Positions 1 through 9,435 are shown, numbered from the stretch's first letter. The stretch is DNA of 64,000 nt from Ruminococcaceae bacterium BL-6 (GCA_902810075.1 LR778135.1:2914001-2978000), one strand, 5' to 3'. The notes: generated by a model from the letters alone, not told the origin. Translations and numbers: made by a program.

Positions 1-3000
1 ATTTTGACCGCTTCCTCACGGCTGCCGCACACCCCGGTAATAAAAGAAATGCAGGCGGATTCCCCCGCCCCGATGCAGAACTGTGCCCGCAGGCTCATAA
101 TCGGATCGTTGCAAAAGCCCGCATGATTGAACGCGACGCTGTTCACCACGGAATCCGGATTTTCCAGGGTATTGTTTCTTCCGATAAATCGTTTCCTGTC
201 ATTTTCATATTCCAGCTTTTTGCACAGCTTCGTCCCCGTTCTTACCAGATGCATCACATAAGGATTGTCCTCATCCTTTTTCCGCCGTCTTTTGGTAAGG
301 AAGATTTCCTGCTCTTCCAGATACTCGCTTTCCAGAAAGAGCTTATTGAACGCTGGATGGCTCAGCTCCGCCGGATAGGTGTCGTCCACCACCTCCACAT
401 AGCTGGTCACTTCCAGCTGCTTTTCCTGACTTCCGTGGTTGGTGAACGTAACCTTGCGTATCTCAAGGTTATGGTCCGCATCCAGGCTCACGATCATGTC
501 GGTTGAAACGTCCCCGTCCCTGCGTTTGAATTCGGCCCGGTGCGGGCAGAAAACCGCCTGGTAGTCATCCGGCTCCGTTCTCGTCGGATGATAAGCGGCG
601 CTCCAGAGCTTCCCCTGCTTCATGTCCTTAACATAGATATAATTACCTGTATTCGCGTAAATATCCGGCCGCCAGCGGTAAAGCATCCGATCCTCATATT
701 GACTGAAGCCATCCCCATCCGACGTGATCATCAGGGAATACTTCCCGTTTGAAAGATAATCCACAGCCGGCGGATTCACGCCCGCGCTGTTGACATACCG
801 GTTGCTGTAACCGTCTTCTTTAAAAAGGGGCTTTCCGATTTTGATCGTATATCCCTGCCGGGCGATCGAAATCAGATAGGACCGGCGCTTTTCTTCCAGC
901 AGGACTTCCGAGGCCTTGATCATCATCTCCGCATGGAACCTCTCCCGCAGGATGCCCCCGTTCAGATAATTATTGATGGCCGCCAGATTCATCCCCTGAT
1001 GATGCGCCATATAGGATTTTACGATACAGTAAGGGGTCAGCTCCACGGAATTCGGCACGTCGAAATCGACCGACTCATAGAACCCGTAAGCGCCGAAGGC
1101 GCCCAATTCCTTCAGCCGCTTTAAATTTCTGATGCATTCCTCTCCCGCGACATCCAGCGCCAGCATCGTCGCATAGGGAGCGACCACCAGGGAGTCCCTG
1201 CGGACCGGCTGGAGCCTGATCTTCGGAACGCCGAAGGCTTTGTACTGGTAATTGGAGTTTAAGTCGAAGCGGTAATACTGGGATTCCGAGATTCCCCAAG
1301 GGATGCCCGCCTCCTTCGCATACTTCATCTGCTGAAGCACCGCCGCCCTGGAAGTCTGCGCGTAGGCGGAGCCTTCATATTCCTTGAACACAAGATTCGG
1401 CATCAGATACTCGAACATCGTGCCGCTCCAGGATACGAAGCACGGGATGCCGCCGACAATCGTCAGGGGCCTTCCCAGCTTGTACCAGTGCTTCAGCGGC
1501 GCCTGCCCCAGGGCGATCGCAAGGTAGCTCGTGAGCGCCGATTCCGACGCCATCAGGTCGTAGCATCCGTCGTCCAGCGTGTGCGAGGAGACATGATACC
1601 CGATATGGAACAGCATCCTCTTTTCGTCGAATAAAAAGCGGAAGTCGGCATTTGCCAGAAGGCAGTCTATTTGATTGCCGAGCGCTTGGATCCGGCCGAT
1701 CATGCCGTTCGCAAATTCGTTTCCCCCCGCCGCAATGCGGCGGAGCGAGGGGCAGGAAGAAAAGCTCTCTTCCTTCCGCTTTAAGGTCGCCATTTCCCTG
1801 ACGGTGCTGTCGATGAGGCTCATCAGGCGCCTGGTCCAGCGGTAATCCGCGGGAGGCCTGAGCTCCACCGCGTTTAAGCTTTCCCAGATGTCAGAGAGAT
1901 CTTCCGTCAGTTCCCCTATACTTTGATACCCGGCTTTGAGCCTGTTTCCGGCAGAATCGCCCGTTTTCAGCCGGATTTCCTCATTGCTGTACCGGACTGC
2001 AGCCCTTAGCTCGGACAGAAAACCAGCCGGATAGACCGGCTTGTCGATCTGCTCGAAAAGGCCGTTTTTCAGGGCGACCAGATGCCCCAGGAAGTTGCCG
2101 CTGTCTACGGTCGACACATAGGCGGGGCTGAGCACCTCAAGGGTTTTGATATCATACCAGTTATAGAGATGCCCTTTCCATTTCAGCATTTTCTGAACCG
2201 TGCCCATCAGATTTTCAACGGTTTCCACCGTGGCGCTCAGCGTTTCAAACCCAAAATCCCTAGCTGACAGGATCGCCAGAAACTGAAGCCCGATATTGGT
2301 GGGCGATGTTTTATCGCTGACTTTTTCAGCCATGGAGATCTGGTAATGGTCCGGACAGAGCCAGTTGTTTTCCTTTGTGGAAAGCTCCTTGAAAAACAGC
2401 CAGGTCCTGCGCGCGGTATCCAGAAGCAGCTCCCTGTCCTGTGCCGGATCCCTCGGATGAAGCCTGTTTTCCGGCTGGCTGATGTGGTACGCGATTTCAA
2501 AGGCAGCGCTCCAGTCGGCGATGACGATCGCCGTCAGGATCAATCCCGCGGGGCCCGGATTTCCCGTAAATAAAAGGACCGCAAGCGCAAGCGCCGGAAG
2601 AAGGGAGCTCCACATGGTGAGGAAATATCCCTTTCTGGTATTGACGATGGAGGCATCCACCGCTTCCGCCGTGTTCCAGTGAAGCAGATTCTTTTTGCTG
2701 ATAAAGAGCCGGTACAGGGTTCTGACAATCGCGTCGGCTGCGATATAAGCGCGGTAGGGCGTGATTGTAAACTCCAGGAACGCCCTTTCCAGCATCACGG
2801 CAAGGTCCTTTAAAAAGCTTTTATAAACAAAGGCGAGCTCCGGCCGGATCAGCTTTTGGGCGGCCACTGCAAGCAGCAGAATCACGAGGGAAAACAGGTC
2901 GTTAAAGAAAACGAAGGGCAGCCAAAGATAATATGCCTTCGGCATCCATGCCAGATTCAGCAGGATCAGCAGAATCTTGCTCAAGGGCACCAGGCTTCTT

Positions 3001-5525
3001 CTCAGGTTGTCGAAGATTTTCCATTTCGACAGCGCGCATAAGCTTTTCCCGTCCGGAGCCTTTTTCAGAAACAGCCAGGGCAGCAGCTGCCAGTCCCCGC
3101 GCAGCCATCGGTGTTCCCTTTTGGCAAAGGATAAAACGCTGTTTGGAAAATTGTCCATAATCTTGGCCGTGCTGGAAAAAGCCGTCCGCGCATAGCAGCT
3201 TTCAAAAAGGTCGTGGCTGAGAATCCGGTTTTCCGGCACCTTGTCCTGAAGCACCCTGTAGAAGGTTTTGATGTCATAGATGCCCTTTCCGGTATAAATC
3301 GCCTCGTTGAAAATATCCTGGTAGATGTCCGATATGACGGCCCCATAATGGGCAAGGCCCGATTCTCCCGCGAAAATTTTCGTAAACCTGCTGCCGTTCT
3401 TATCGGCGATATGATTTCTTACCGAGGGCTGTATGATGACGTAGCCCTCCTTCACCTTCTGATTGGCGGGATCCAGAATCGGCTGATTCAGAGGATGATC
3501 GATCAGCCCGACCAGCTTCGCGGCATTGTCGCGCAGCAGATTGGTATCCGCATCCAGCGTGATCACATACCGGAAGGTGGTCAGAAGCTCCCGGTCGCAG
3601 TAAATGGAGGAAAAGGTGGTATCCTCTTTTGCCGCCCCGTTTAAAAGGTGGTTAAACTCCTCCAGCTTTCCTCTCTTGCGCTCCCATCCCATGTAGCAGT
3701 TCTCCGCCTCATTCCATCTGCGGCAGCGGAAGAACAGGGAAAAGCGCCGGTGCTCCGACGGATAGCGCTCGTTCAGTTCCTGCATGCGCGCGGCAAGAGC
3801 GCTTTCAATCACCGCATCCTTCGGCATGGACTGCTTCGGGGAATCCTCAAAATCGAGCAGCAGCGCAAAGTAAAGGTTCGGCTGCCGGTTTGCCAGATAA
3901 TGCTTTTGAAGGCGGTTCATATATTCCAGGCCCTGCTCCTTCGAGGAAACGATCACCGGCATGACCACAAAGGTTCTTGCTTCATCCGGTATTTCCCTTA
4001 AATAGTTCAGAGAAGGAATCTTCTTCACTTTGATTCTTCTCGTAAATATAAAATTCGTGATCTCCATGGAAATGCCCAGCAGCAGCGGCACCGCCGCCAG
4101 GAGGAGGACGACATGCCGTCCGGTATCCAGCAGCCCGCCAAGAGCCCGGGAAGCATAGAGCAAACAGGCGCTCAGCCCCGCAAAGATCAGAAACAGGGTG
4201 AGGAAATAGAGGAAGCCCTTCACATTCGCCTTTTCCCTGATGATCTTCGGGACCGGTTTCCCCAACGCCTTCGCTTTCAGAACCGGATAGCCCTTCCCCA
4301 CAAGATAGGCCCCCACATGGTGGGAACAATGCAGGTCCTTCCTTCCCTGAACCGCCAGCTCCAGGCAGTCCTTCGCGATCTTTTCCTCCGTCAGCCGGTG
4401 GCGGAGCGATAATTTGACGATGACCCCGCGGTACATGCCCCTGGATTCCAAATCCATCTTTTGATAGATCCCGTCCGGATCCTGTGACAGGATCTTTTCC
4501 AGGCAGGAATATTCTTCAAAGAATTTCTCCTCATCCACTTCGTTGATATCCCTCAGGCTGACGATCAAAGTCCGGATATTCGTCTCAAGAAACGATTCGA
4601 TCTTTCCTTCCTCCAGAAAGATGCCGGAGGTCTTCACCTGTTTTTTCCGGGAAGCAAAATGATATTCCAGGTATCTTTGGATGGAAGCCTCGTCGAAGGA
4701 CATATTTTTCAGCAGATGGATCACATGGGCGTGGAACGAGCAGCTCCGCCCCAGGCTGTCCTCTATTTTGCAGAGCAGCGCCGACAGGCCGGCCGGCCCC
4801 TGCTGACCCGCCAGCTTATCCTGAAGGAATTTTTCCGCCTTCGATTTCACATCGATCATACGAAGGATCTCATCCGCGACTGCAATGATCTCTTCCAGAA
4901 GGCAAAAGCCCAGCACCTCCGGCAGGGCCCAGATTTCTTTGTCCGTAAGCGGTATCTTCCGCTGATAAGCCTTCAGCATCACGGAGATATTTTCCTCGCT
5001 CAGGTGTCCGCCGGAAAGAGCCACCATCTTTTTTGCCACGACATAGATACGGGGAAAGTTGCGGTATTCCTTCCCTTTCAGGATCGGCAGTACGGCATAG
5101 CCGATTCCCAGGGTGCGCACCTTTTTAATTTCCCGGTACAGCATCTGGAAATTGTCAAAGAGCCAGCGCGCCGCCGGAATCAGGGAAATGATATCGGCGG
5201 ATACGGCGGAGATGCTGTTTCTGATTTTATTCAGTTTTTGATAGGCGGCCTGATTATGATCGTTCAGAACGAAGCTGTATCCGGTCAGTTTGACCTGACT
5301 GTGGCTTTCCGCCAGATCGAGCATCTGCTTCTCCCATTCGCCCGGGCCCGGCCGATCCCCTTCCTCCGGGGAACGAACCGAAAAATCCACTTTTTTGCCA
5401 AAATTCCGAAAGCGGTAATACAGCAGGGACAGGACAAGGCCGAGCAATAAAATCAGGATCAGCAAAATAACCGGCAGAGGCGGCGAAGCGATATCAAAAT
5501 GAATTTCCTTCCACAAGACCTGCAA
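1..5525 (-). CDS. Cyclic beta-1,2-glucan synthase-like giant glycosyltransferase (3' end outside window)
   Basis: Membrane glycosyltransferase of the NdvB/Cgs type; 1841 residues are visible and the C-terminal phosphorylase domain runs off the left edge. The start is a TTG at 5525, eight bases after AAGGAGG, followed by a hydrophobic segment (about residues 13-31). A GT84-type domain carries the metal-binding D658-A-D660 in the context VITLDADTNLLRDNA. A membrane-rich stretch follows. Around residues 1300-1500 comes a glucoamylase-like domain with SWSGTMFEYLMP, PWGISESQYYRFD and SYMAHHQGMN, which in this family does cyclisation (GH189, from family knowledge). Near residue 1600 onwards begins the GH94-type N-terminal part (LYRWRPDIYAN, NDPIMSLRAQFC). 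Known homologues make cyclic beta-1,2-glucans from UDP-glucose. The full protein is probably near 2,700-2,900 residues. No neighbouring export gene is visible. Confidence 0.9.
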   Translation of the reverse strand, partial: MQVLWKEIHFDIASPPLPVILLILILLLGLVLSLLYYRFRNFGKKVDFSVRSPEEGDRPGPGEWEKQMLDLAESHSQVKLTGYSFVLNDHNQAAYQKLNKIRNSISAVSADIISLIPAARWLFDNFQMLYREIKKVRTLGIGYAVLPILKGKEYRNFPRIYVVAKKMVALSGGHLSEENISVMLKAYQRKIPLTDKEIWALPEVLGFCLLEEIIAVADEILRMIDVKSKAEKFLQDKLAGQQGPAGLSALLCKIEDSLGRSCSFHAHVIHLLKNMSFDEASIQRYLEYHFASRKKQVKTSGIFLEEGKIESFLETNIRTLIVSLRDINEVDEEKFFEEYSCLEKILSQDPDGIYQKMDLESRGMYRGVIVKLSLRHRLTEEKIAKDCLELAVQGRKDLHCSHHVGAYLVGKGYPVLKAKALGKPVPKIIREKANVKGFLYFLTLFLIFAGLSACLLYASRALGGLLDTGRHVVLLLAAVPLLLGISMEITNFIFTRRIKVKKIPSLNYLREIPDEARTFVVMPVIVSSKEQGLEYMNRLQKHYLANRQPNLYFALLLDFEDSPKQSMPKDAVIESALAARMQELNERYPSEHRRFSLFFRCRRWNEAENCYMGWERKRGKLEEFNHLLNGAAKEDTTFSSIYCDRELLTTFRYVITLDADTNLLRDNAAKLVGLIDHPLNQPILDPANQKVKEGYVIIQPSVRNHIADKNGSRFTKIFAGESGLAHYGAVISDIYQDIFNEAIYTGKGIYDIKTFYRVLQDKVPENRILSHDLFESCYARTAFSSTAKIMDNFPNSVLSFAKREHRWLRGDWQLLPWLFLKKAPDGKSLCALSKWKIFDNLRRSLVPLSKILLILLNLAWMPKAYYLWLPFVFFNDLFSLVILLLAVAAQKLIRPELAFVYKSFLKDLAVMLERAFLEFTITPYRAYIAADAIVRTLYRLFISKKNLLHWNTAEAVDASIVNTRKGYFLTMWSSLLPALALAVLLFTGNPGPAGLILTAIVIADWSAAFEIAYHISQPENRLHPRDPAQDRELLLDTARRTWLFFKELSTKENNWLCPDHYQISMAEKVSDKTSPTNIGLQFLAILSARDFGFETLSATVETVENLMGTVQKMLKWKGHLYNWYDIKTLEVLSPAYVSTVDSGNFLGHLVALKNGLFEQIDKPVYPAGFLSELRAAVRYSNEEIRLKTGDSAGNRLKAGYQSIGELTEDLSDIWESLNAVELRPPADYRWTRRLMSLIDSTVREMATLKRKEESFSSCPSLRRIAAGGNEFANGMIGRIQALGNQIDCLLANADFRFLFDEKRMLFHIGYHVSSHTLDDGCYDLMASESALTSYLAIALGQAPLKHWYKLGRPLTIVGGIPCFVSWSGTMFEYLMPNLVFKEYEGSAYAQTSRAAVLQQMKYAKEAGIPWGISESQYYRFDLNSNYQYKAFGVPKIRLQPVRRDSLVVAPYATMLALDVAGEECIRNLKRLKELGAFGAYGFYESVDFDVPNSVELTPYCIVKSYMAHHQGMNLAAINNYLNGGILRERFHAEMMIKASEVLLEEKRRSYLISIARQGYTIKIGKPLFKEDGYSNRYVNSAGVNPPAVDYLSNGKYSLMITSDGDGFSQYEDRMLYRWRPDIYANTGNYIYVKDMKQGKLWSAAYHPTRTEPDDYQAVFCPHRAEFKRRDGDVSTDMIVSLDADHNLEIRKVTFTNHGSQEKQLEVTSYVEVVDDTYPAELSHPAFNKLFLESEYLEEQEIFLTKRRRKKDEDNPYVMHLVRTGTKLCKKLEYENDRKRFIGRNNTLENPDSVVNSVAFNHAGFCNDPIMSLRAQFCIGAGESACISFITGVCGSREEAVK

Positions 5526-5963
5526 CTGAGGCTCCTCCTTCTTTCAGAAATCCTCCCGATACGGCGGCATTTCTTTCCAGATCGTCTGTCCGCTTTTCCA
5601 TAAAAGCAGCGCAGTCCTCTTTATTAATCTCCTGTTAAACTGATAAAATTCATGCAAACTCCGCGATCCGGCGGGCAACTGCGTTTTTTGAATTTTTGCA
5701 GCCAAGAGCAATGCCGGATATCTCCGCAGCTTTTTGACAAAATCTCCGCTCGGAAAACCATGTCGGAAAGTGATAACATGGAACGCCGGCAGTAAAAAAA
5801 GCACCCCTATACATAAGGGATGCTGCGTGCCGGGGCCGGACGAGAGCCGACGGAGGATCGCGGGAATAGGCAGAGCATGGCGGGATCGAGCCGCCGACTG
5901 ATCCCTTTATGGGAAAAGGGCATCAGGATTCATACTCCTGATGCCCTTTTGTTTGAAATTGAA
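5526..5963. other. Intergenic region upstream of the glucan synthase
   Basis: 438 bp with no convincing gene. It must hold the promoter and leader of the glucan synthase on the minus strand, but I could not find a clear sigma-A promoter. Its left part has the AAGGAGG site for the TTG start at 5525. Its right part holds the terminator of the methyltransferase. Confidence 0.6.
5914..5946 (-). terminator. Rho-independent terminator after the methyltransferase gene
   Basis: Perfect 11-bp stem GGGCATCAGGA/TCCTGATGCCC with a 7-base loop, and a short T run on both sides. It lies 18 bases past the methyltransferase stop, so it most likely ends that transcript. Confidence 0.8.
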
Positions 5964-6830
5964 TTATAACTTTTCTGCATAGACAATCCGTTCAATCGGC
6001 GTGGAAGAAAGCGTTCGGCCGGTGGGTTTCACATATCTCTCGGCAAGCTCGCCGTAACCGATATCCTCGATTTCCCGCCATCCATATGCCTTCAGAAAAT
6101 CCGGCCATGCCTCCGGCTCCATCCCGAAAATCCAGGTTTTATCTTTTTCCACAAACTTTTTATAGAACGTTTCCCATCTATACTTGGCCCGTCCATCCAG
6201 AAAATCCTGACGGACATATGTCAGCGCAAGGCGGCTGCCCCGCTCTGCCCCGGATAAAAAATTGAAGGTGGCCCGGATCCCTTCCTGCGTCAGGTACTGA
6301 GTGACAGCCTCCCAGATAAAAAACGTACGCTTATCCAGAGAGTAGCCGGAGGATTCCAGGACGTTCTCAAGCTTTTCATGGTCGAAATCCATCGCTACGA
6401 GATGAACGCGGGGAGGAATCTCTCCGAATATTTTACAAAGCCTCGACCGCTTGGATTCAATCGTTTCAGGCTGATCCAGCTCCCATACGGGTATTTTCGA
6501 AAGCTCCTGCAGCCGGAACGCACGCGTATCATACCCCGCGCCAAGGTTTACGACTGCTTCTATCTCATGGTGCGCCTCCCTGACCTTTTCATCAATATAG
6601 CGCTTTCTGCACACCATACACCCCCACATTCCGGGAGTGCTTTTTTCGCTGATGCGGATCATCCAGTTCCGGATCAAACCGGATTTTGCCATCGATAAAA
6701 GGGTTCTGCCCGACGGCAAAATTTTACCGGCCAAATCATCATCAATGATACGTTCCCTTTTGGGAAAATACTGTTCGACAGCGACCAGCACTGTCGGGCC
6801 TGCCCCCGTCTTGGCAGCCGCTTTTGCCAT
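5964..6830 (-). CDS. Class I SAM-dependent methyltransferase, leucine carboxyl methyltransferase (LCM) family
   Basis: 288 residues. The SAM-binding motif reads VNLGAGYDTRAFRL (about residues 93-106), followed by the acidic motif VWELDQPETIESKR. This pattern is typical of the Ppm1/LCM-like family of small-molecule or O-methyltransferases. Start at ATG 6830 with AAGGAG ten bases upstream. Monocistronic, with its own terminator downstream. Members with this motif act on carboxyl or hydroxyl groups, but the substrate cannot be read from sequence. The family assignment is firm and the function open. Confidence 0.85.
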   Translation of the reverse strand: MAKAAAKTGAGPTVLVAVEQYFPKRERIIDDDLAGKILPSGRTLLSMAKSGLIRNWMIRISEKSTPGMWGCMVCRKRYIDEKVREAHHEIEAVVNLGAGYDTRAFRLQELSKIPVWELDQPETIESKRSRLCKIFGEIPPRVHLVAMDFDHEKLENVLESSGYSLDKRTFFIWEAVTQYLTQEGIRATFNFLSGAERGSRLALTYVRQDFLDGRAKYRWETFYKKFVEKDKTWIFGMEPEAWPDFLKAYGWREIEDIGYGELAERYVKPTGRTLSSTPIERIVYAEKL

Positions 6831-6913
6831 AGCCAGTCACTCCTTTTCCTAAAATCAACAGAATTTTACATCCGGCATCTAACCTGTGTACTCGCTAAGA
6901 CGTGACATCGAAT

Positions 6914-7024
6914 CTATTTGATGCGCACCCAGCGGTGATTCATCAATAGCAAGACAACAAACAAATAAATTGCAAATAACGCAAGCGTAAGTGTTTTTCG
7001 TCTTTCTGATTTTATACTGGCCAC
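6914..7024 (-). CDS. Possible 36-residue single-span membrane peptide or gene remnant
   Basis: A GTG-initiated frame encodes 36 residues: a basic N-terminus (SIKSERRKT), a hydrophobic span (LALFAIYLFVVLLLM), then NHRWVRIK and a stop. No well-spaced ribosome-binding site precedes the GTG. The composition resembles the N-terminal helix of VanZ-type membrane proteins, so it may be a decayed fragment. This is the only coding-like signal in the 333-bp gap between the methyltransferase and the alkyltransferase-like gene. Confidence 0.25.
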   Translation of the reverse strand: MASIKSERRKTLTLALFAIYLFVVLLLMNHRWVRIK

Positions 7025-7163
7025 CCCTTAATGGTAAAGCTCTATGCTTTCTCGATCAAACAGCATACTTCTACATACGTTGAGGAGATAAGGAACATGC
7101 CGCTTGAAGCTGGTATATTCTTGGCGGGGATGGTGCAAATTTATCGCTTTAATAGCGCCGCGC

Positions 7164-7457
7164 TCAGCCTAACCAATTGCATAAGTCCATATCGACACGG
7201 CCGTCAGGCAGAAACGCCACTCCTTCAGCTTTAAGAACGGCTCTGCGCATATCCGCATAAATACCGCCCGCAATCGCACCATCCTTCATGACCACCCTCT
7301 GCCAAGGCAACCCGTCAGGACAGCACCGCATGGCCCATCCGACCTCCCGCGCCGCACGGGGCCGTCCCAACATACGCGCAATCTGACCGTATGAGGCCAC
7401 CTTCCCATAAGGTATCTGTTCTACAATGCCGTATACCTGCTTAAAGAATGGGGACAT
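7164..7457 (-). CDS. Alkyltransferase-like (ATL) DNA-binding protein, MGMT/Ogt C-terminal family
   Basis: 97 residues matching the DNA-binding domain of O6-alkylguanine-DNA alkyltransferase (IPYGKVASYGQIARMLGRPRAAREVGWAM). The active-site PCHR motif is replaced by PWQRV, so the alkyl-accepting cysteine is absent. This marks ATL proteins, which bind O6-alkylguanine lesions and hand them to nucleotide excision repair (family knowledge). It starts 4 bases after the stop of the upstream rRNA methylase and is probably co-transcribed with it. Confidence 0.88.
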   Translation of the reverse strand: MSPFFKQVYGIVEQIPYGKVASYGQIARMLGRPRAAREVGWAMRCCPDGLPWQRVVMKDGAIAGGIYADMRRAVLKAEGVAFLPDGRVDMDLCNWLG

Positions 7458-7461
7458 ATAT

Positions 7462-8832
7462 TCACTCCTTAATCGAGCGTTTCAGCAAACAACAGCACTC
7501 AACGTGTTCCGTCCTGGGGAACATATCCACGGGGGTCAGCTCTTCCGCGCGGTAGCCGAGGCCGGAAAAGAGCTTCAGGTCGCGAGCGAGAGTGGCGGGG
7601 TCGCAGGAAACGTAGACGATGCGATCCGGGCTCATCCGGGCGACCGTGGAAATCAGCTCGCGGGAACATCCCTTGCGGGGCGGATCCAGCACGATTACGT
7701 CGGGGCGGGTTCCCTGCTGTTCCAGCTGCTCCGCCGCCTTGGCCGCATCCATGCAGAGAAATTCCGCATTTCCGATCTGATTGCGCGCGGCGTTCGCCTC
7801 GGCATCCTTCACCGCCTGCTCCACCACCTCCACGCCGATCACCCGCCGGGCATCCTTCGCCATGGAAAGGCCGATGGTGCCGGTGCCGCAGTACAGGTCC
7901 AGCAAAGTTTCGCACCCCGAAAGGCCCGCGTACCGCGCGGCCAGGCGGTACAGGCGCTCCGCCTGGCTGCGGTTGACCTGGTAAAACGAAAGCGGCGAAA
8001 TCCGGAACTCCAGCCCGCAAAGGCGGTCCGTGATAAAATCCTGCCCCCATACGGTGCGGAGCTTTTTCCCCAGCACCACGTTGGTCTTTTCCCGGTTGCT
8101 GTCGATCATCACGCTTTTCAGGCCGGGCACCCCGGCGCGCAGGGCATCCGAAAGCTCCCGCTCCCCGCGCAGGCCGTTCCCGTTCACGACGACGCAGACC
8201 ATCATCTCGCCGGTCGCTTCCGCAAAGCGCAGGTAAAGATGGCGCAGCTTCCCCTTCCCCGTAGTTTCGTCATAAACGGATTCTCCGCTCGTCTGCGCCC
8301 ATTTTTCAAAAATATGCGCTGCCAATTCAAACGGCTCCGGCTGAAGAAGGCACCGCTCGCAGCGGACGATCCGGTGGCTTCGGCTCGCGTAGAAGCCCAT
8401 CGTGATTTTTCCGTCCGCCGCGCGGCCGATCGGGATCTGCGCTTTATTGCGGTAGCCATCCGGATGCTCCGAGCCCAAAATCGGCAGGATCGTCAGATCT
8501 TCCAGCCCGCCGATCCTGCTCATGGCGTCCCTCACCCGCTGCTCCTTTGCCGCAAGCTCCGCCCGGTACGAAATATGGCGGAAAGCGCATCCCCCGCACG
8601 GATAAAAGCAGGGGCATTCCGGGTCCACCCTGTCTTCGGACGGGACAAGGATCTTCTCGATCTTACCGAACGCATAAGTCTTCGCCGTTTTGAGAATCTT
8701 AATCTGAAGGCGGTCCCCCACGGCCGCGCCCGGCACGAACACAGCGATATTTCTGACCCTTCCCACCCCGCTGCCGCTTGAGGTAAGCCCCGTGATTTCA
8801 ATTTCCGCCATGTCGTTTTTCTTCAGATCCAT
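7462..8832 (-). CDS. rlmD: 23S rRNA (uracil-5-)-methyltransferase, RlmD/RumA (TrmA) family
   Basis: 456 residues. It begins with a TRAM RNA-binding domain (MDLKKNDMAEIEITGLTSSG). A [4Fe-4S] cluster motif C-x5-C-x2-C follows (CPCFYPCGGC), with a fourth cysteine in the CERCLLQP segment. The C-terminal SAM-methyltransferase domain shows LDLYCGTGTIGLSMA, VLDPPRKGC and the catalytic-cysteine motif YVSCDPATLARDL. The family methylates U1939 and/or U747 of 23S rRNA; which one cannot be decided here. ATG start with AGGAGG upstream. Forms a tight pair with the ATL gene. Confidence 0.93.
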   Translation of the reverse strand: MDLKKNDMAEIEITGLTSSGSGVGRVRNIAVFVPGAAVGDRLQIKILKTAKTYAFGKIEKILVPSEDRVDPECPCFYPCGGCAFRHISYRAELAAKEQRVRDAMSRIGGLEDLTILPILGSEHPDGYRNKAQIPIGRAADGKITMGFYASRSHRIVRCERCLLQPEPFELAAHIFEKWAQTSGESVYDETTGKGKLRHLYLRFAEATGEMMVCVVVNGNGLRGERELSDALRAGVPGLKSVMIDSNREKTNVVLGKKLRTVWGQDFITDRLCGLEFRISPLSFYQVNRSQAERLYRLAARYAGLSGCETLLDLYCGTGTIGLSMAKDARRVIGVEVVEQAVKDAEANAARNQIGNAEFLCMDAAKAAEQLEQQGTRPDVIVLDPPRKGCSRELISTVARMSPDRIVYVSCDPATLARDLKLFSGLGYRAEELTPVDMFPRTEHVECCCLLKRSIKE

Positions 8833-8846
8833 AATATCCTCCTAAT

Positions 8847-8886
8847 CGGAACAAATCCGGGTCCGCAATCATAAGTGAAACTGCTG
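8847..8886. repeat. Half copy of the dispersed ACAGC-ended palindromic element
   Basis: Contains the arm GGAACAAATCCGGGTCCGCA plus ATCATAAGTG. This matches the end arms of the elements at 20012, 24836, 46951 and 57230. Only one arm is present here. Confidence 0.6.
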
Positions 8887-9094
8887 CAAGGCAAAAAGCA
8901 TTTCCCCAAAACCGGTTTTTTCTTTCGTCAGTGTATCATTTTTCCCTGTAAAATACAACAACAGCAAATTCTGTAAATTTTTTTTCCTAAGTATGAATAA
9001 TCCATTCCGATTTGTCAATGATAATAAATATCAAAACCTATTTTACTGCAATTTAGATAAAACGGAGATTCAGTATTAAATCTTTGTTAATTTA

Positions 9095-9123
9095 TTGACT
9101 TTCCTGTTCCGAGCGGCTATACT
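9095..9123 (+). promoter_or_regulatory. Sigma-A promoter for a short transcript
   Basis: TTGACT at 9095-9100 and TATACT at 9118-9123 with exactly 17 bp between them. The expected start is near 9130. Confidence 0.7.
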
Positions 9124-9129
9124 GATAAC

Positions 9130-9262
9130 AGAAAATACTTCTAAAGAATTTTGAAGTTTCCCTTCGATTATAAGATTTGCGGCGGATGCCGTACCTTTTT
9201 CAATACAACTCCTCCCCAAAAAGCTAAAACCGGCGTAAAAACCGGTTTTAGCTTTTTTTGTT
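9130..9262 (+). ncRNA. Candidate small RNA (about 130 nt) with C-rich anti-Shine-Dalgarno stretch
   Basis: A near-consensus promoter is followed about 130 nt later by a strong intrinsic terminator: 14-bp stem AAAGCTAAAACCGG/CCGGTTTTAGCTTT (9220-9233 with 9242-9255), then a T run. A small hairpin (ACTTC...GAAGT) sits at 9137-9157. An unpaired CTCCTCCCC lies just before the terminator. No open reading frame with a ribosome-binding site fits inside. Alternatively it is an attenuated leader of the dockerin-like gene. Known RNA families were not recognised. Confidence 0.4.
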
Positions 9263-9435
9263 TAAAATTGCGCGGGTGCCGGACCCGACCGTCCCGTTTT
9301 TGCAGGGCAAGCCGGTTTCATCCTGCAAAGGCTCCCTTTCTGCCAGCACCCACCGCATTTGATGGAAAAATTTCACTAAAACGACCTTTTCCGGCATCGA
9401 TTACTATAATAAAAAGCAGAAAGGGAGGGAATCTG

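Larger units (their letters stand above)
8833..9435. other. Gene-free region between rlmD and the dockerin-like gene
   Basis: 603 bp, AT-rich in its middle. It contains a half copy of the dispersed repeat, a strong promoter, a possible short RNA gene with its own terminator, and the leader of the dockerin-like gene with a TATAAT at 9405-9410. No protein gene is supported. Confidence 0.7.

Noticed and set aside
123..5450. Several plus-strand frames occur across the glucan synthase region.
   Set aside because: The minus strand encodes a continuous, motif-rich glucan synthase through the whole interval.
7031..7234. 67-codon plus-strand frame before the ATL gene.
   Set aside because: No ribosome-binding site, and it runs antisense into the 3' end of the ATL gene.
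7426..8781. A 451-codon plus-strand frame lies opposite rlmD.
   Set aside because: It is entirely within rlmD on the other strand and is His/Arg/Ala-rich without a domain.
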